From Sporopachydermia quercuum (Eukaryota; Ascomycota; Sporopachydermiomycetes; Sporopachydermiales; Sporopachydermiaceae), in assembly GCA_001599295.1 (NCBI GenBank), contig BCGN01000006.1, forward strand, positions 496,001 to 560,000: a stretch of 64,000 bases of DNA, given 5' to 3'. Within the stretch, counting starts at the first letter, position 1; each line of letters starts with the position of its first letter. Position numbers and translations under genes: made by a program. Below, one piece after another: positions 33,668 to 46,577 of the stretch. The notes below the pieces were generated by a model. The model was not told the DNA's origin and searched no databases. It was given only the letters and a program-made list of their open reading frames with translations.

Positions 33668-34831
33668 TTACTTATCTGTTCCAAGAGTTATAGCTGCATT
33701 GAGCAGCATTCTGACTTCCACACCATCTTCCGTAATACCAGATCCACCAGCATCAATAACAGCTTTCACCATGGCCTCTCTAATACTTTCCGATCCACTC
33801 TTCAATGATTTCGCTCCAGATCCACCTCTTATCAAAGTATCACGTAATCTTTTCTCCATCCCAGTAGCAATATCCTTCCAGAACGCACTGATCAACGACC
33901 GTATCTCAAGTTTCTTTTGAACAAACTCCAGCAATGTGAGAAACCTTCTATTCATCATTGATGGTATACCTAAACCCTCAATAGAACATGATTCTAATAA
34001 AGAAGAGAACTTCACAACTAAGGAAGCTCTCCCGCTTATATCTGACATTGATGATGCCAAATATCGGGCTGATGATAATGATCTGTTTATAAGCGCTAAT
34101 GAGTTCTGAACCTGTGTTTCCATGAAAGCTTTCACTGATTGGAGTAATCGTTCCGGTGATAAGAGAAATAATGTATAGAATGCTTGTGATGCAATATTTG
34201 ATGATAGTGATGAAGGTTGCTTCATTGATGGTAGAAAATAATTTCTTATTATCGCTTGAGCAGAATCAATTAATGCNTTGGTCTTTCCATCTTTATGGGT
34301 CTTGTATAACCGTACTAAGTATACTGACTGTAAAGAAGGAGTATCATCCAAATGCTGATTCAAAGTTTTCACACATTTGGCACCTTTCAGTATTGTTTCA
34401 GGAGTAGATGAGAAAGTTTCAATCTCCTGCACTAAATGCAAAAACCAGATAACATCACGAACTAGTATCGATGTTGAGTGAAGCTTTTTCAGTGTCTCAT
34501 AAGAATCGACAGCTTGGGAGTACGGTTGCAATAATTCGTTGTCCAGCCTGTTGAAAGTAATGTTTACATGCTGAATTGAAGGATTCAATGATTCTAAAGC
34601 AGATCTTGATTCTTCTAGTTTCGTTGCTTCCGATAGCAGTTCTTCATAATTCTCCAATGATATTGTTTCCATACGCTTAGATATATCTTTGAGATCAAAT
34701 CCTATTCTTTTACTACTTGAGCTGAAGTCAAGTTCTGTATCATTGGGATTGTTTGTAGCTACCAAAATCGCGTTAGCAAACGCTATTGAAGAGAACGAGT
34801 CCTCCAGAAAGTTGCTGAACTCTTCATCCAT
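33668..34831 (-). CDS. COG5: Conserved oligomeric Golgi complex subunit 5
   Basis: Lobe B subunit of the COG tethering complex for retrograde traffic within the Golgi. The 387-residue product is close to S. cerevisiae Cog5 (403). The N-terminus MDEEFSNFLEDSFSSIAFAN is the usual short, acidic-aromatic Cog5 start, followed by a helical region with LSEATKLEESRSALESLN and RDVIWFLHLVQEIETFSS. The latter resembles the R-D-V/I-RFLQL block of Cog5 proteins from fungi to animals. Animal Cog5 is about twice as long; the short form is typical of yeast. Single exon; one N at 34277 in a third codon position. It is divergent from MET17. Confidence 0.85.
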   Translation of the reverse strand: MDEEFSNFLEDSFSSIAFANAILVATNNPNDTELDFSSSSKRIGFDLKDISKRMETISLENYEELLSEATKLEESRSALESLNPSIQHVNITFNRLDNELLQPYSQAVDSYETLKKLHSTSILVRDVIWFLHLVQEIETFSSTPETILKGAKCVKTLNQHLDDTPSLQSVYLVRLYKTHKDGKTXALIDSAQAIIRNYFLPSMKQPSSLSSNIASQAFYTLFLLSPERLLQSVKAFMETQVQNSLALINRSLSSARYLASSMSDISGRASLVVKFSSLLESCSIEGLGIPSMMNRRFLTLLEFVQKKLEIRSLISAFWKDIATGMEKRLRDTLIRGGSGAKSLKSGSESIREAMVKAVIDAGGSGITEDGVEVRMLLNAAITLGTDK

Positions 34832-37151
<2,320 letters not shown>

Positions 37152-37742
37152 AGCAAAGTATATGAATTATCTATACTAATAACGAATTGCATTGATGAGA
37201 TGCTATGCTGCAAATTGATGAACACATTGTAATTGTTGCTTATGATGATAATTAGTAAAGTTATTGGTTAGATCAATGATGAATCGATGATACTCTTTGA
37301 TATGGTTTGATACAATACATTTGTTCCTTTTACGATTAAGTTAGCTGTAGAGAGAGATATGTAACTAGTATTAGGAAATATAAACATTTGCTTTTCGAAT
37401 TTACTACGTTGATCATTCTGAATTTATCATATCTAATTTTCGTTGCATTCGCCTATACAAGCAAGTCCATATTAGACAGGTGTGATAAGTTTTATGAAAT
37501 CTTCCGAGCGATAAATGCATTAAGACAAAGACAGATGTCTGAAATTAAAAATGGAACAGTAAGGAATAAGGTATTCAATACGATTATTGAATTCGAAGAA
37601 AATGGACAATGTAGCCTGATTTTCCTAGATCGATTGCTTAGGTTTAGAGGAAATAGAATTCGAGACAGAAAACTCAGTCCACAATATGTCAAAACTTCAG
37701 CTTCTAGAAACCTTTAAAATTTGACATGGAAGAAATGGACCA

Positions 37743-37868
37743 TGAATTCCTAATTAGGCAGTACCAACTACTTTTAGTTTCCACTTGGAAAAGCTGTTGG
37801 GAATTAAAGTTCATGGAAGACTAATAAACAAAAAATGCTACCTAATTAGGTAATTCATTCCCCAAGGT
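37743..37868. repeat. Short foldback element with imperfect terminal inverted repeats
   Basis: The left arm TGAATTCCTAATTAGGCAG (from 37743) pairs with the right arm ending at 37868, which in the same orientation reads TGAATTACCTAATTAGGTAG, with one inserted base and one mismatch. The spacer is about 90 bp and non-coding. No clear target-site duplication. It could be a MITE-like relic or chance enriched by the palindromic CCTAATTAGG core. Confidence 0.4.
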
Positions 37869-40320
37869 GGAGGCTTGAAATTGGATGTCGTAAGATAGGG
37901 AATATGAATTTTGTAAAAGAAAATTAGGTCATTATTCATTCAAAATTATCCTGGAACTTGTAGTAAACCAATGATACAATTGAAATGGAAACCATCTATT
38001 TATCAGAATTGATGGAGAAAAAGGTATGATGCATCATTAATAATTATTAATTACTGATATCACTGTTTTTCAAAGGTCATAGTAGATCAGAAGATAACGT
38101 ACACAAGCAAAGCCTCAACATTTGATTTTATTATTGGTTGACTGACACCAGGGGAAAACAATGAAAATATAATCAAGTAATTGTTCTAGAAGTCGGTGCT
38201 ACCGACAACAAGTCAGGTCAGAGTTCAGATCTGTTTTAACTTTAATAATGATTACTGAGTGATNAATGGGTACATAGTCAAAGCCAACTATGTTTGCCGA
38301 CAAACTAGAGTAACCAATTTTTGCAATCATAAATTAAAACTTAATTATAATTGCTTCATGTGCCAAAATAATACTTGAAATTGAAGATTTATTATGTTGA
38401 GATGATAGAATGGTGTCAAACCATTGTTTGTTCGATTGGTGGTGTCACTATTACGAACAACTGGCTCCATCCTAAGATGTTCTTCCACCATTTTGATCAA
38501 ACTTTATTGGACCTGTTAATGCTTTCAGTGAAATCTTGAAAGAGCTATGTGACTTTTATTAACCAATCGCAGTATTTACTATTTATTTGGCTATAAAGTT
38601 TCTTGTTTGATTTGAGCGGGATTGTGACATATGAAGTGCACCATCTCTTGACAATGAGCTCTTATCTCTTTACCATACGTTTCAACTTTTGAGTTAATCC
38701 TTGAGCTGTAATTTCATTCAAATATGTAGGGTCGCAGGATTATATTGAATGATCAATCACTCATTGATTTGAGACTAACAAAGTGATTTGAGTTTCTGTC
38801 GGAGATAAATTTGATCACTTGAAACAATTAAACCTGATTGTTGTCAAAGTTAATTAACAATCGAATACGTTAAGATATCAATTGATACAAGAGAAGTTGG
38901 CCTCCTAGGAACCTGGAACACTTTGACTAAAAAACAAAGAATAAATGATTTTCAAGAATCACCAAGACAAGACATAAACGGTGTTTGTGAGATAAATCAA
39001 GGTGCGTTCATAATTCTTTGAGAAAAGAAAACTGGCTGGTTCAATTGATAAGGGTGCTAAAAAGAAAGACTAATCATATTGTTGTTGAAGCTAAATTTTG
39101 ATCAAAACGCAACTTGGGGTGCGTTTCAGATAGTTAACCATAGAAGACAATAGAGGAGGATAAGTCAAGAATACACTTAGTTATGTTGCTTTTAACTTTT
39201 TTGGGGTTCTCGGAACTTAAATTAAGTTACTAGTATCTAAAGATTTTAATACTGTCCGAGAACTTAATTTGTGTACTTATGTTTTGTATGTCCGACTATG
39301 TACAGAAATGAATCCCTATGTACGTCGCGTACTGAAATAAGTTACTGGACACGAAGACTAAACTCAAATACTAAATGGGTAATCAAATAAAAACTTTAAC
39401 TTGATTTACTTCTTGTTTTGATTAGAGTTTCGATTGTATTTAATGTAAGGATCGAAGTAACGTCTTCTTATGGATTGCTTTCTGGTACTCTTTTGGTATT
39501 CAGATCACAATTCTCAATCGATGTTCAACAAATCAGGCTAANACTTTAGATGTAACCTTTTAAGTGGGTACTCCAACTTTATTTCTATGAATGTTAGTTA
39601 CCTACTCAAATCTATTTTTTTTTATAACTAATACGAAATAATCGAACGCCAAAAAAANTTCTGCCCCTGTACTATTAGATAATTGTTTAATTTTGTTGTG
39701 TTTTCTTTTAATGAAGCCGCCATAGATATACTTTTTATGTTCAACGAGCTAGGCAGCTATTCAAGTAATTAGTGGTAGAACTGAAGATTTCAATGATATC
39801 TCTTTTTTTTCCTTCCTTTTTGTTTCCTATCTCTTTCAAAACTAGTATGTATGGGTTTCTATCATACATATTGTATATCTAAATCTTTACCCACATAAAA
39901 TTTTCGAACACTGGTTGAACCACAATGGTAGAAAAAAGTTGCTTCATTTAAGATTTTGGTTCTTTTCAATAAAGATTTTATTATAATACCTCTTTGGATA
40001 AGTACCGGTTTCCAGACGTTTCTAACTGGAATCAAGGAATTAAGCTAATACTTCTTCTTTTATTAAGAAGAAGTGAAATATCGGATTTATTTTTCAATTT
40101 GGTAGATGTATCGCTATTTTTTTATTGTCTACATATTTCTGGTAAGAAAAATCAAAATAGAGCTAAAGTGCTTTGAAGTTTGAGGTTTACACATGGTAGC
40201 TGTTGAAACTGATATCTAAAATGAGTGAATGGTCAAACAAATAATAGAATGGGAAAAAGTTTGATGAAATCCTATCTGAAACCACGTTTGTCTTGTGATT
40301 CATGGTTTATCAATTGGAAA

Positions 40321-40356
40321 AGAATCCCGAATTGACGAAGAATCCCGAATTGACGA
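40321..40356 (+). repeat. Exact 18-bp tandem duplication
   Basis: AGAATCCCGAATTGACGA occurs twice head to tail with no mismatch. The length is a multiple of three and it sits in a short open frame (40295-40522, lacking a convincing start), reading ESRIDEESRIDE. Confidence 0.85.
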
Positions 40357-43300
40357 AGCTGAAGAACCTATCAAAGCCAGATATGTAAGACAAAAGACGT
40401 TTGCTATAAAAAAGTATAAAAGGGTAAACTACAAACTTCGTTTTACCTCAGAAGTGTGTTGCATGCATAATAGTATCAAAAGTTTCACTTTGATTATACT
40501 GGGAGAAATATATCGTTGTTAGGATATGAGTCTTTTTCCACATTGAGCAATAACTAGTAATATCCCAGTATAACAAATAAATATTAGTCCTATGTTCAGT
40601 TATCACCAATTCCCTGTTTGAACTGAGATTGAGACATATAAAACTTACAATATGAGCTGGATAAGCCCACTTTGTCAAGTTCAATGGATTTTTTCTTGAG
40701 ATTCTTTGTGCTTCAATATCAAGGCATTCTATCATNTGAAGTACTGCAGGTTAAATTGAAGAAAATAGACAGATTGAAAGATCATTGGGGAACATCCTTC
40801 ACTTATCTTCCTTGAGAACCAAGATCGATAACGGATCTTTTGATTTAATTAATCACTTTACAGAATGACAAACGAGGTGGTAGCCTGAGCAATCTTGAGA
40901 GAAAAGGGAATGTCACTGGATCACTTTGATTTGAAAGTTTCATGATTTTTGTTATTCAGTGCTTTCATTGCTTTTCTCATATAATAAAAAGTTATGATTG
41001 TGGAAATAAAGAGGAAAGACTTCATTGTATTAAGGTCTGAGGAAATACCCCAGAAAATGTTAGAATTTCATTTCATGAGCACTACAACGGATTGCCTAAA
41101 GCGGTAATACCATGTTTCACTTATAGTCAAATATTTATCGCCTTAAAAGGCATATGAGTCATTTGCCTGCCTTCTTTTGGTTCATAGGTCTAACTAATAA
41201 AGGAAACAGTACCTTGGCCGAGAAAACAAGTAGTTCCATCAAATAAGAGAAAATCAAAACTACTACAACTAATTTCTCTTTGTCTTTAGAATCGAAGTAA
41301 GAATGAGAGATTCTGGTATTTTGGTAGTTTTCACAATTGTTGAACAGATAAATCAGGAGATTTCATCATCTTATTCGTGGTCCGCGTCAGAGATGAAGTT
41401 CACTTAATATTATTGCTCCTATTTCATCAGTGTTTTTTAATTAAATTTTTTCTCTTTTTACAATTTCTTATATCTGTCAGCCTATACTCTTTCAACTAGT
41501 GAGTCTATATCAAACCTGGAGCAAAGTGATTCCTCAAAAAGGAAGAACTTATAAGCATCGAGAATTGTATGTAGTTTCATTTATTTACAAATATAGTTCA
41601 GGTTTATCGGTAACGATTAGTGATGATATACTAATCCTTAATCTTAAAACTGATGTTACCATAGCGGGTAAAAGATATGTTAATTTTTTCCTACTATGTA
41701 TTTTCTCAACTTTCTGAGACATACAATAATCCATCTTGAGAATAATAAGNAATCAGGCTTCCTTTTTTCACTTACAAATGTCTCAAAAAAACGCTCAAAG
41801 TAATTCTGAAGCAACGGTTACCTAATCGAGCTATTTAACCAGTACAAATTAGTAGTTAACCAGGTGCAAGTCTTACCAAGTAATCGTTGCTATTTACATT
41901 TCTTCTTTTCTACAAAAAGAAAGCTTCAAGCACTTTTAGGCGCCTGATGCTTGTGGGACATTCATATTCATCTCTTACCTTTATTTATTAGAAGAAAAAT
42001 TTGTGTTGAATTTGTTGACCGATTTCGTGGTCTCACGTGAAGAGATATGATAAATATTCTACGAAGGCGAAGACTTAGTCTCAGATGAAAGAAAAATTAT
42101 CAATACTATTAATCCGAGATGGTCTGAAATAAATTGCTATAAAAAAGCTAATCACTGAGTGTAACTTCTATTTCAATGCTTCTAGAAAATGATGAAACGA
42201 AACAAATTAAAATAATAAAAGTGAAAACACGTCTGTCTTATGTTCATGGTGATAGATACGTTATCNGTGAAGAATCAATGTTCATTTTATATTTTATCAT
42301 GGTAATGAGTGCGATGTATAGAGTACTGATTGTGATTTTATTTCATGGTATTGTACCAAAATACAACAAAACTTAAAAACAAATAAACAAAAACGAACCG
42401 CTGATGCATAAACTGAGGTAAATGTTGATTTTTGATCAGAAAAGTATATTTTGTTGCTAGAAATCAGTGAGCTGAAAATAAAATTCATACTCATTGATTG
42501 ACATTGACTATGTGGTCCATAAATCATTACTCCGTTGTTGGTCACGTGAATTTGGTCAGGGAATCTTTTCTGAACCATACTGGATAATGCAATGTTTATT
42601 TGGTAGGGAGTGAAAATGGAAGAAATAGATCTTCAATTCCAGTTAATACAGAAACTTGTGGACTTGTTTTGTAATCTTGAATTCAAAATTCAAATCTCAA
42701 TTGTGAGTTTATAATGCTTAGTAATACTTGGAATATAATATTCTGTCTGACAAGTAGTAACCTCCTTGAGGAGGAAAAGTACAGAAATGAAAAATCATTC
42801 CGTCCAATCAATTTGAACACCGAAATATCTTATAGTTTAAGATTGAAACAAAGTTTCAAACACCTTCTTTCACAATGTTTGTAATTGTGACAAGAGTATA
42901 TTGTGTCTGATTTTGTTTGAATGGATCCAGCGGAAATAGTGAAACTCAAATGGCAATAGATTATAGTATCTTAAATGCCATTTCTCTGCACTAACATAAA
43001 GCCGGTCAACCACTCTGACTCTAGACTAAGCTTCGCCTCTAGTGCTTAACGACTTAAATATGGAGCATTCTTAAAGTGTGGTTTATACCGCCAAAACTTT
43101 CTAATTAGTTTTATGTATTCATCTAGAAACTGCTTCATCTGTCTTTCTTTTGTGTATATCTTCCAACTATTTTTTCGTCCCTCTTGTCGGGGGATTGTCT
43201 ACTTTCCCCTTTACCTTATCTGTACAGGTAAAAGTTTTCCATCAACGCTCATTCGCCGATAGCTGAACAATAGCATAAAATGATCCCATATTTTGCGTTT

Positions 43301-44636
43301 TCATTGACCTCTTTCAAATCTAACTTACTTTGTCCTGCTGCTAATTTTTCGTAAATATTGGACATTGAAAAGTAACTTTCCTCCGTAATACCATATTTTA
43401 TGGGGTTCTTGAAAAATACCCTTCCGGCAACCTTATGTTTAAGTTAAGAGATTTTCTCGAAATTTTCTCGGAATAACTTAACTTTACGAAGAGAAAATGT
43501 GTCAATAAAATCTATGGGACAATACTTCCACTATATGAATGACCCATAGGTTTACGCAAGTTTTATGTATGGATTGGTGCATCGTTGACTATCTATTGAG
43601 AGCAGTGGACTTCAACCAATCATATATATATAATGAGAACAAAAATAACCAGAACTTAAACAGATACAAAAAAAGAATTTTCTCTTATTTTCCTTTGGTT
43701 GTGCCTGTGGTTTGTCTTTGGGTCTGGTTTGTCTCTGGTTGTCCAGAATTTGATGCGAATAATCAAAATCTAAAGGCCATTTGATTACATCATCATCATT
43801 TATAGCAATAACTAACTTCTCCAACTTACTGCTTTTAAGGTTGATAGCACTTACTCCCATTCGTGACTCTTCAATATTTTACGACCTTCTTCTTTGTTTG
43901 ACCTCATTCGTAACTCAATATTTTATTAGCTTCCTCTTTGAATGAAACACTTGAAACTCTATACANTTTAAAACTACAAGTTCCTNTTAAATCAGGCTAG
44001 CATTGCCTTACTTTTTCGATTAACATACGATCGCTCTACATGTTTCCTTTAAATCTTCTATATCAAAGTTAACCTGATCTACGTAAACAATTCAAAAATA
44101 ATGCTTATAATAGAGTTAGAATATAATTAATTGCTGAGATACTCTTCAAACCACAGTTTGAAAGAAAGTCAGTCCAATCTATATGCTTTCATTTAGCGAT
44201 AGAAGAAGGAACGTATGCAAAACTCCAATTGCTGTTACTTCCTTCTTTTTATATAGGAATAGTAAGTAGTACGGGTGAGCTAACATTGAAATTCTCACTT
44301 ATCATCTTCGTTTTCGATGACGCTTTACATTTTTGCTATAAACGAGGTCTGGGGAAATATTGTAAAAGAAAGCACTTTTCATCAAGATCGAGCACTCTCA
44401 TTCATCACTTTCAGCTATTGTTTCCAATATGCAGCAATCTCCTACAATAGCGTTGTATAATAGCATAATAATATTAAAGAAATCTATAATAACCCAGCCG
44501 TAAATATAAAAGCCTTACTCCAATTTGTTTTGTTAATGGAGACGAACGAAATAAAAAAAATATGAAGAATACATTTCATGTCATGGAAAGAGATAGGTGC
44601 TAACGACATTTATTCGAATGCGAAAATCTGAATTTT

Positions 44637-46577
44637 CTAAAAGTGAATAAATTGATCATGAGCTTCATTACCAAAACGAACTTCGGTTTGTCGATATTCA
44701 GCGTTTAGTTTATCCGAAAACTTTCTGTAAACGCTTGAATCGAAATAATCATTTCCATCTACATTACCAAGCTTTGAGCCATAGTCTGAACCATTAGTAG
44801 ATTTGTTATTCATATAATCCATAATTGGGGAGTAGAAAGTTTCAGGTGATTCTTGGAACGTACTTTGAGCAGAGAATGTAGTAGAAGCATAATCACTGAC
44901 ACTATTTGGTGATCGGAAACCAAGATCAGCAGAATTATCAACAGTGTTTGGATATGTCAGGTTATGAGTGTTGATGAGATCGTGGAATGATGCATTAACA
45001 TCAGCAGACCATGAATCAGTGTAAGCATAATCATCAGTGGTAGTAGAGGTAACGTTACCAATACTAGTGTAACAATTATACTCATTATCAATCTCATGTC
45101 CAAATCTTACTTCTGGTGTGTAAGGGACAGACAAATTGCTAACAGGAATATCAAGTAAGCTTTCGCTTTGACTTCTGTGCAATTCACCTTTATGACATGA
45201 AGAGCAAACACTCTTTGCACTATTGACTTTGAAGCCGTTTCTTGATAATGAGCGTGTGTGAGAATGAGCGTATGGATAAGTATTGGCAGGAGTAACTGGG
45301 CCTCTGGAAAGAATGTTCCTATAAGCAGGAGGAACGATACCATTTGTATCGTTGAATCTTGAAGATGAATAGCTTGAACAAATATCACTGATATTTTCAT
45401 TAGTCAAACTGCAAAGACTTGCAGATGAGTTCCTTGTAATAATACTAGGACTGTTTGATCTAAAAGGTGTAGTTGGTGGTACAATTTGATTATGTGTGGT
45501 TCTGATGCTAGGTGTGCTAATGGCATTGCTTCTCTTGTCAATTCTGTTCTTACTCATAGGAGTTAATGGGAATGGAGGAGGTCTTCTCGAAGTGAAGATA
45601 GGTGATTGGAGATCCATCTTAGGAGTAACAGGTTCAGAAGGAATAGTAGAATCGCTACTATCACTGCTATTCTTCAGTTGAATAGGAGATTCTAAACCAA
45701 AGAATGATGATTTTTTGATGATTTCATCATCTTCTTCAGGAGTCATGAAAGAAAAGACAGTTGCTGACAAATCAATAGTTGAAGAGCAATTACTAGTACT
45801 TACCGGTTCATTCGGAATGATTAAAAACACTGGGTATACTTGAGTTGTGTAGATAGGGTTATTGATATTTTCACTAGCAATAAGCTCGGAGCATAATTCG
45901 CCATAAGCTTTAGGAGTTAAGCCAGTAACTGATTTGAAGACTCTGTGAAAATGCCATGGAGATAATTTAGTTTTGGCTGCCAACTTCTTGAAACCAAGAA
46001 CACCACCATTCCTTCTCTTCTTCTTGTCTGAAGAAAGAGTAGATGTTTGTGAGTTCGGTGAAAATTCATTACAGCAGCTGATATTATACTCAACAGGCTT
46101 AAGAGCAGTCACTGCTGCGGCTGCAGCAATGTGTCGACAAGCATAATCAACTAGTCTAACGTGGTCAGAATCATTCCTCCTGTTAGAAGGAGAGATATCA
46201 GAAGCTGGATTGGTTGTAGTAAGTTCATCAGCAGATGTGTAGTCTAAGGAGGATACCAAGTCGCTTATTTTACATTGGAAGCCGATCTTTTCGTTTGCTT
46301 TTCTTGCAATTTCTAGAACAAGCAAAGTACTAATACTTGGAGAGGTATTTGGAGAACATTCAGAGCAATGAATAAAACCAAGTTCTTCAGCTTCTTGACA
46401 GGTATCAACGAAAGTGATGTTTGATCTTTTCAAAGAAGAAGGGGTTGCTTCACAGTCAGGTCTGCAGTATTTTCTTGTCTCATTATGACAGACAATGAAT
46501 TGACCAGCAGATAGAGGATCTCTAAACTGCAGTGACTTCCACCTAGCTTCCTCTGATATGTATAAGGAAGATAACAT
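44637..46577 (-). CDS. Ada-type metal-binding / AraC HTH protein
   Basis: Fungal protein with a bacterial-type Ada N-terminal half. The 646-residue product starts at the ATG ending at 46577 (MLSSLYISEEARW). The Ada zinc domain (residues about 10-80) keeps all four cysteines: Cys38 and Cys42 (KYCRPDC), Cys71 and Cys74 (HCSEC). In E. coli Ada, Cys38 accepts methyl groups from DNA methylphosphotriesters. An AraC-type helix-turn-helix follows at about 189-230 (LAAKTKLSPWHFHRVFKSV, then TGLTPKAY), almost consensus. The O6-alkylguanine transferase domain of E. coli Ada is absent, as in B. subtilis AdaA. The last 400 residues are Ser/Asn/Thr-rich and disordered, like a yeast transcription regulator. 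It may sense DNA alkylation and activate genes. It lies alone in an 18.5-kb gene-poor region. Confidence 0.88.
   Translation of the reverse strand: MLSSLYISEEARWKSLQFRDPLSAGQFIVCHNETRKYCRPDCEATPSSLKRSNITFVDTCQEAEELGFIHCSECSPNTSPSISTLLVLEIARKANEKIGFQCKISDLVSSLDYTSADELTTTNPASDISPSNRRNDSDHVRLVDYACRHIAAAAAVTALKPVEYNISCCNEFSPNSQTSTLSSDKKKRRNGGVLGFKKLAAKTKLSPWHFHRVFKSVTGLTPKAYGELCSELIASENINNPIYTTQVYPVFLIIPNEPVSTSNCSSTIDLSATVFSFMTPEEDDEIIKKSSFFGLESPIQLKNSSDSSDSTIPSEPVTPKMDLQSPIFTSRRPPPFPLTPMSKNRIDKRSNAISTPSIRTTHNQIVPPTTPFRSNSPSIITRNSSASLCSLTNENISDICSSYSSSRFNDTNGIVPPAYRNILSRGPVTPANTYPYAHSHTRSLSRNGFKVNSAKSVCSSCHKGELHRSQSESLLDIPVSNLSVPYTPEVRFGHEIDNEYNCYTSIGNVTSTTTDDYAYTDSWSADVNASFHDLINTHNLTYPNTVDNSADLGFRSPNSVSDYASTTFSAQSTFQESPETFYSPIMDYMNNKSTNGSDYGSKLGNVDGNDYFDSSVYRKFSDKLNAEYRQTEVRFGNEAHDQFIHF

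Larger units (their letters stand above)
37152..44636. other. 7.5-kb convergent gene desert
   Basis: No recognised gene between the stops of MET17 and the Ada/AraC gene. Open frames stay at or below about 110 codons and many lack an ATG. Contents seen: a terminal-inverted-repeat-like structure at 37743-37868; a hairpin GTCGGT-GCT-ACCGAC at 38192-38206; an exact 18-bp tandem duplication at 40321-40356; two TCACGTGA palindromes at 42033-42040 and 42542-42549; and CCTCC/GGAGG at 42761-42774. Ns at 38264, 39542, 39658, 40736, 41750, 42266, 43966 and 43986. I saw no reverse transcriptase, integrase or transposase motifs. Confidence 0.55.

Noticed and set aside
37388-37717. 109-codon open frame after MET17
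   Set aside because: Begins with TTG, the first ATG leaves about 60 codons, and no known family is recognisable. Treated as chance.
38192-38206. GTCGGT-GCT-ACCGAC hairpin as a transcription terminator
   Set aside because: Six-base stems with short loops occur often by chance, and intrinsic terminators of this kind are not used by yeast RNA polymerase II.
39205-39265. TTCTCGGA ... TCCGAGAA inverted repeat and a similar TTCTCGGAA word near 43468
   Set aside because: Eight-base arms about 45 bp apart are expected by chance; flanks do not align.
45790-45830. GTAAGT inside the Ada/AraC coding frame as an intron donor
   Set aside because: The frame stays open through the region without a matching branch site and acceptor, so no intron is needed.
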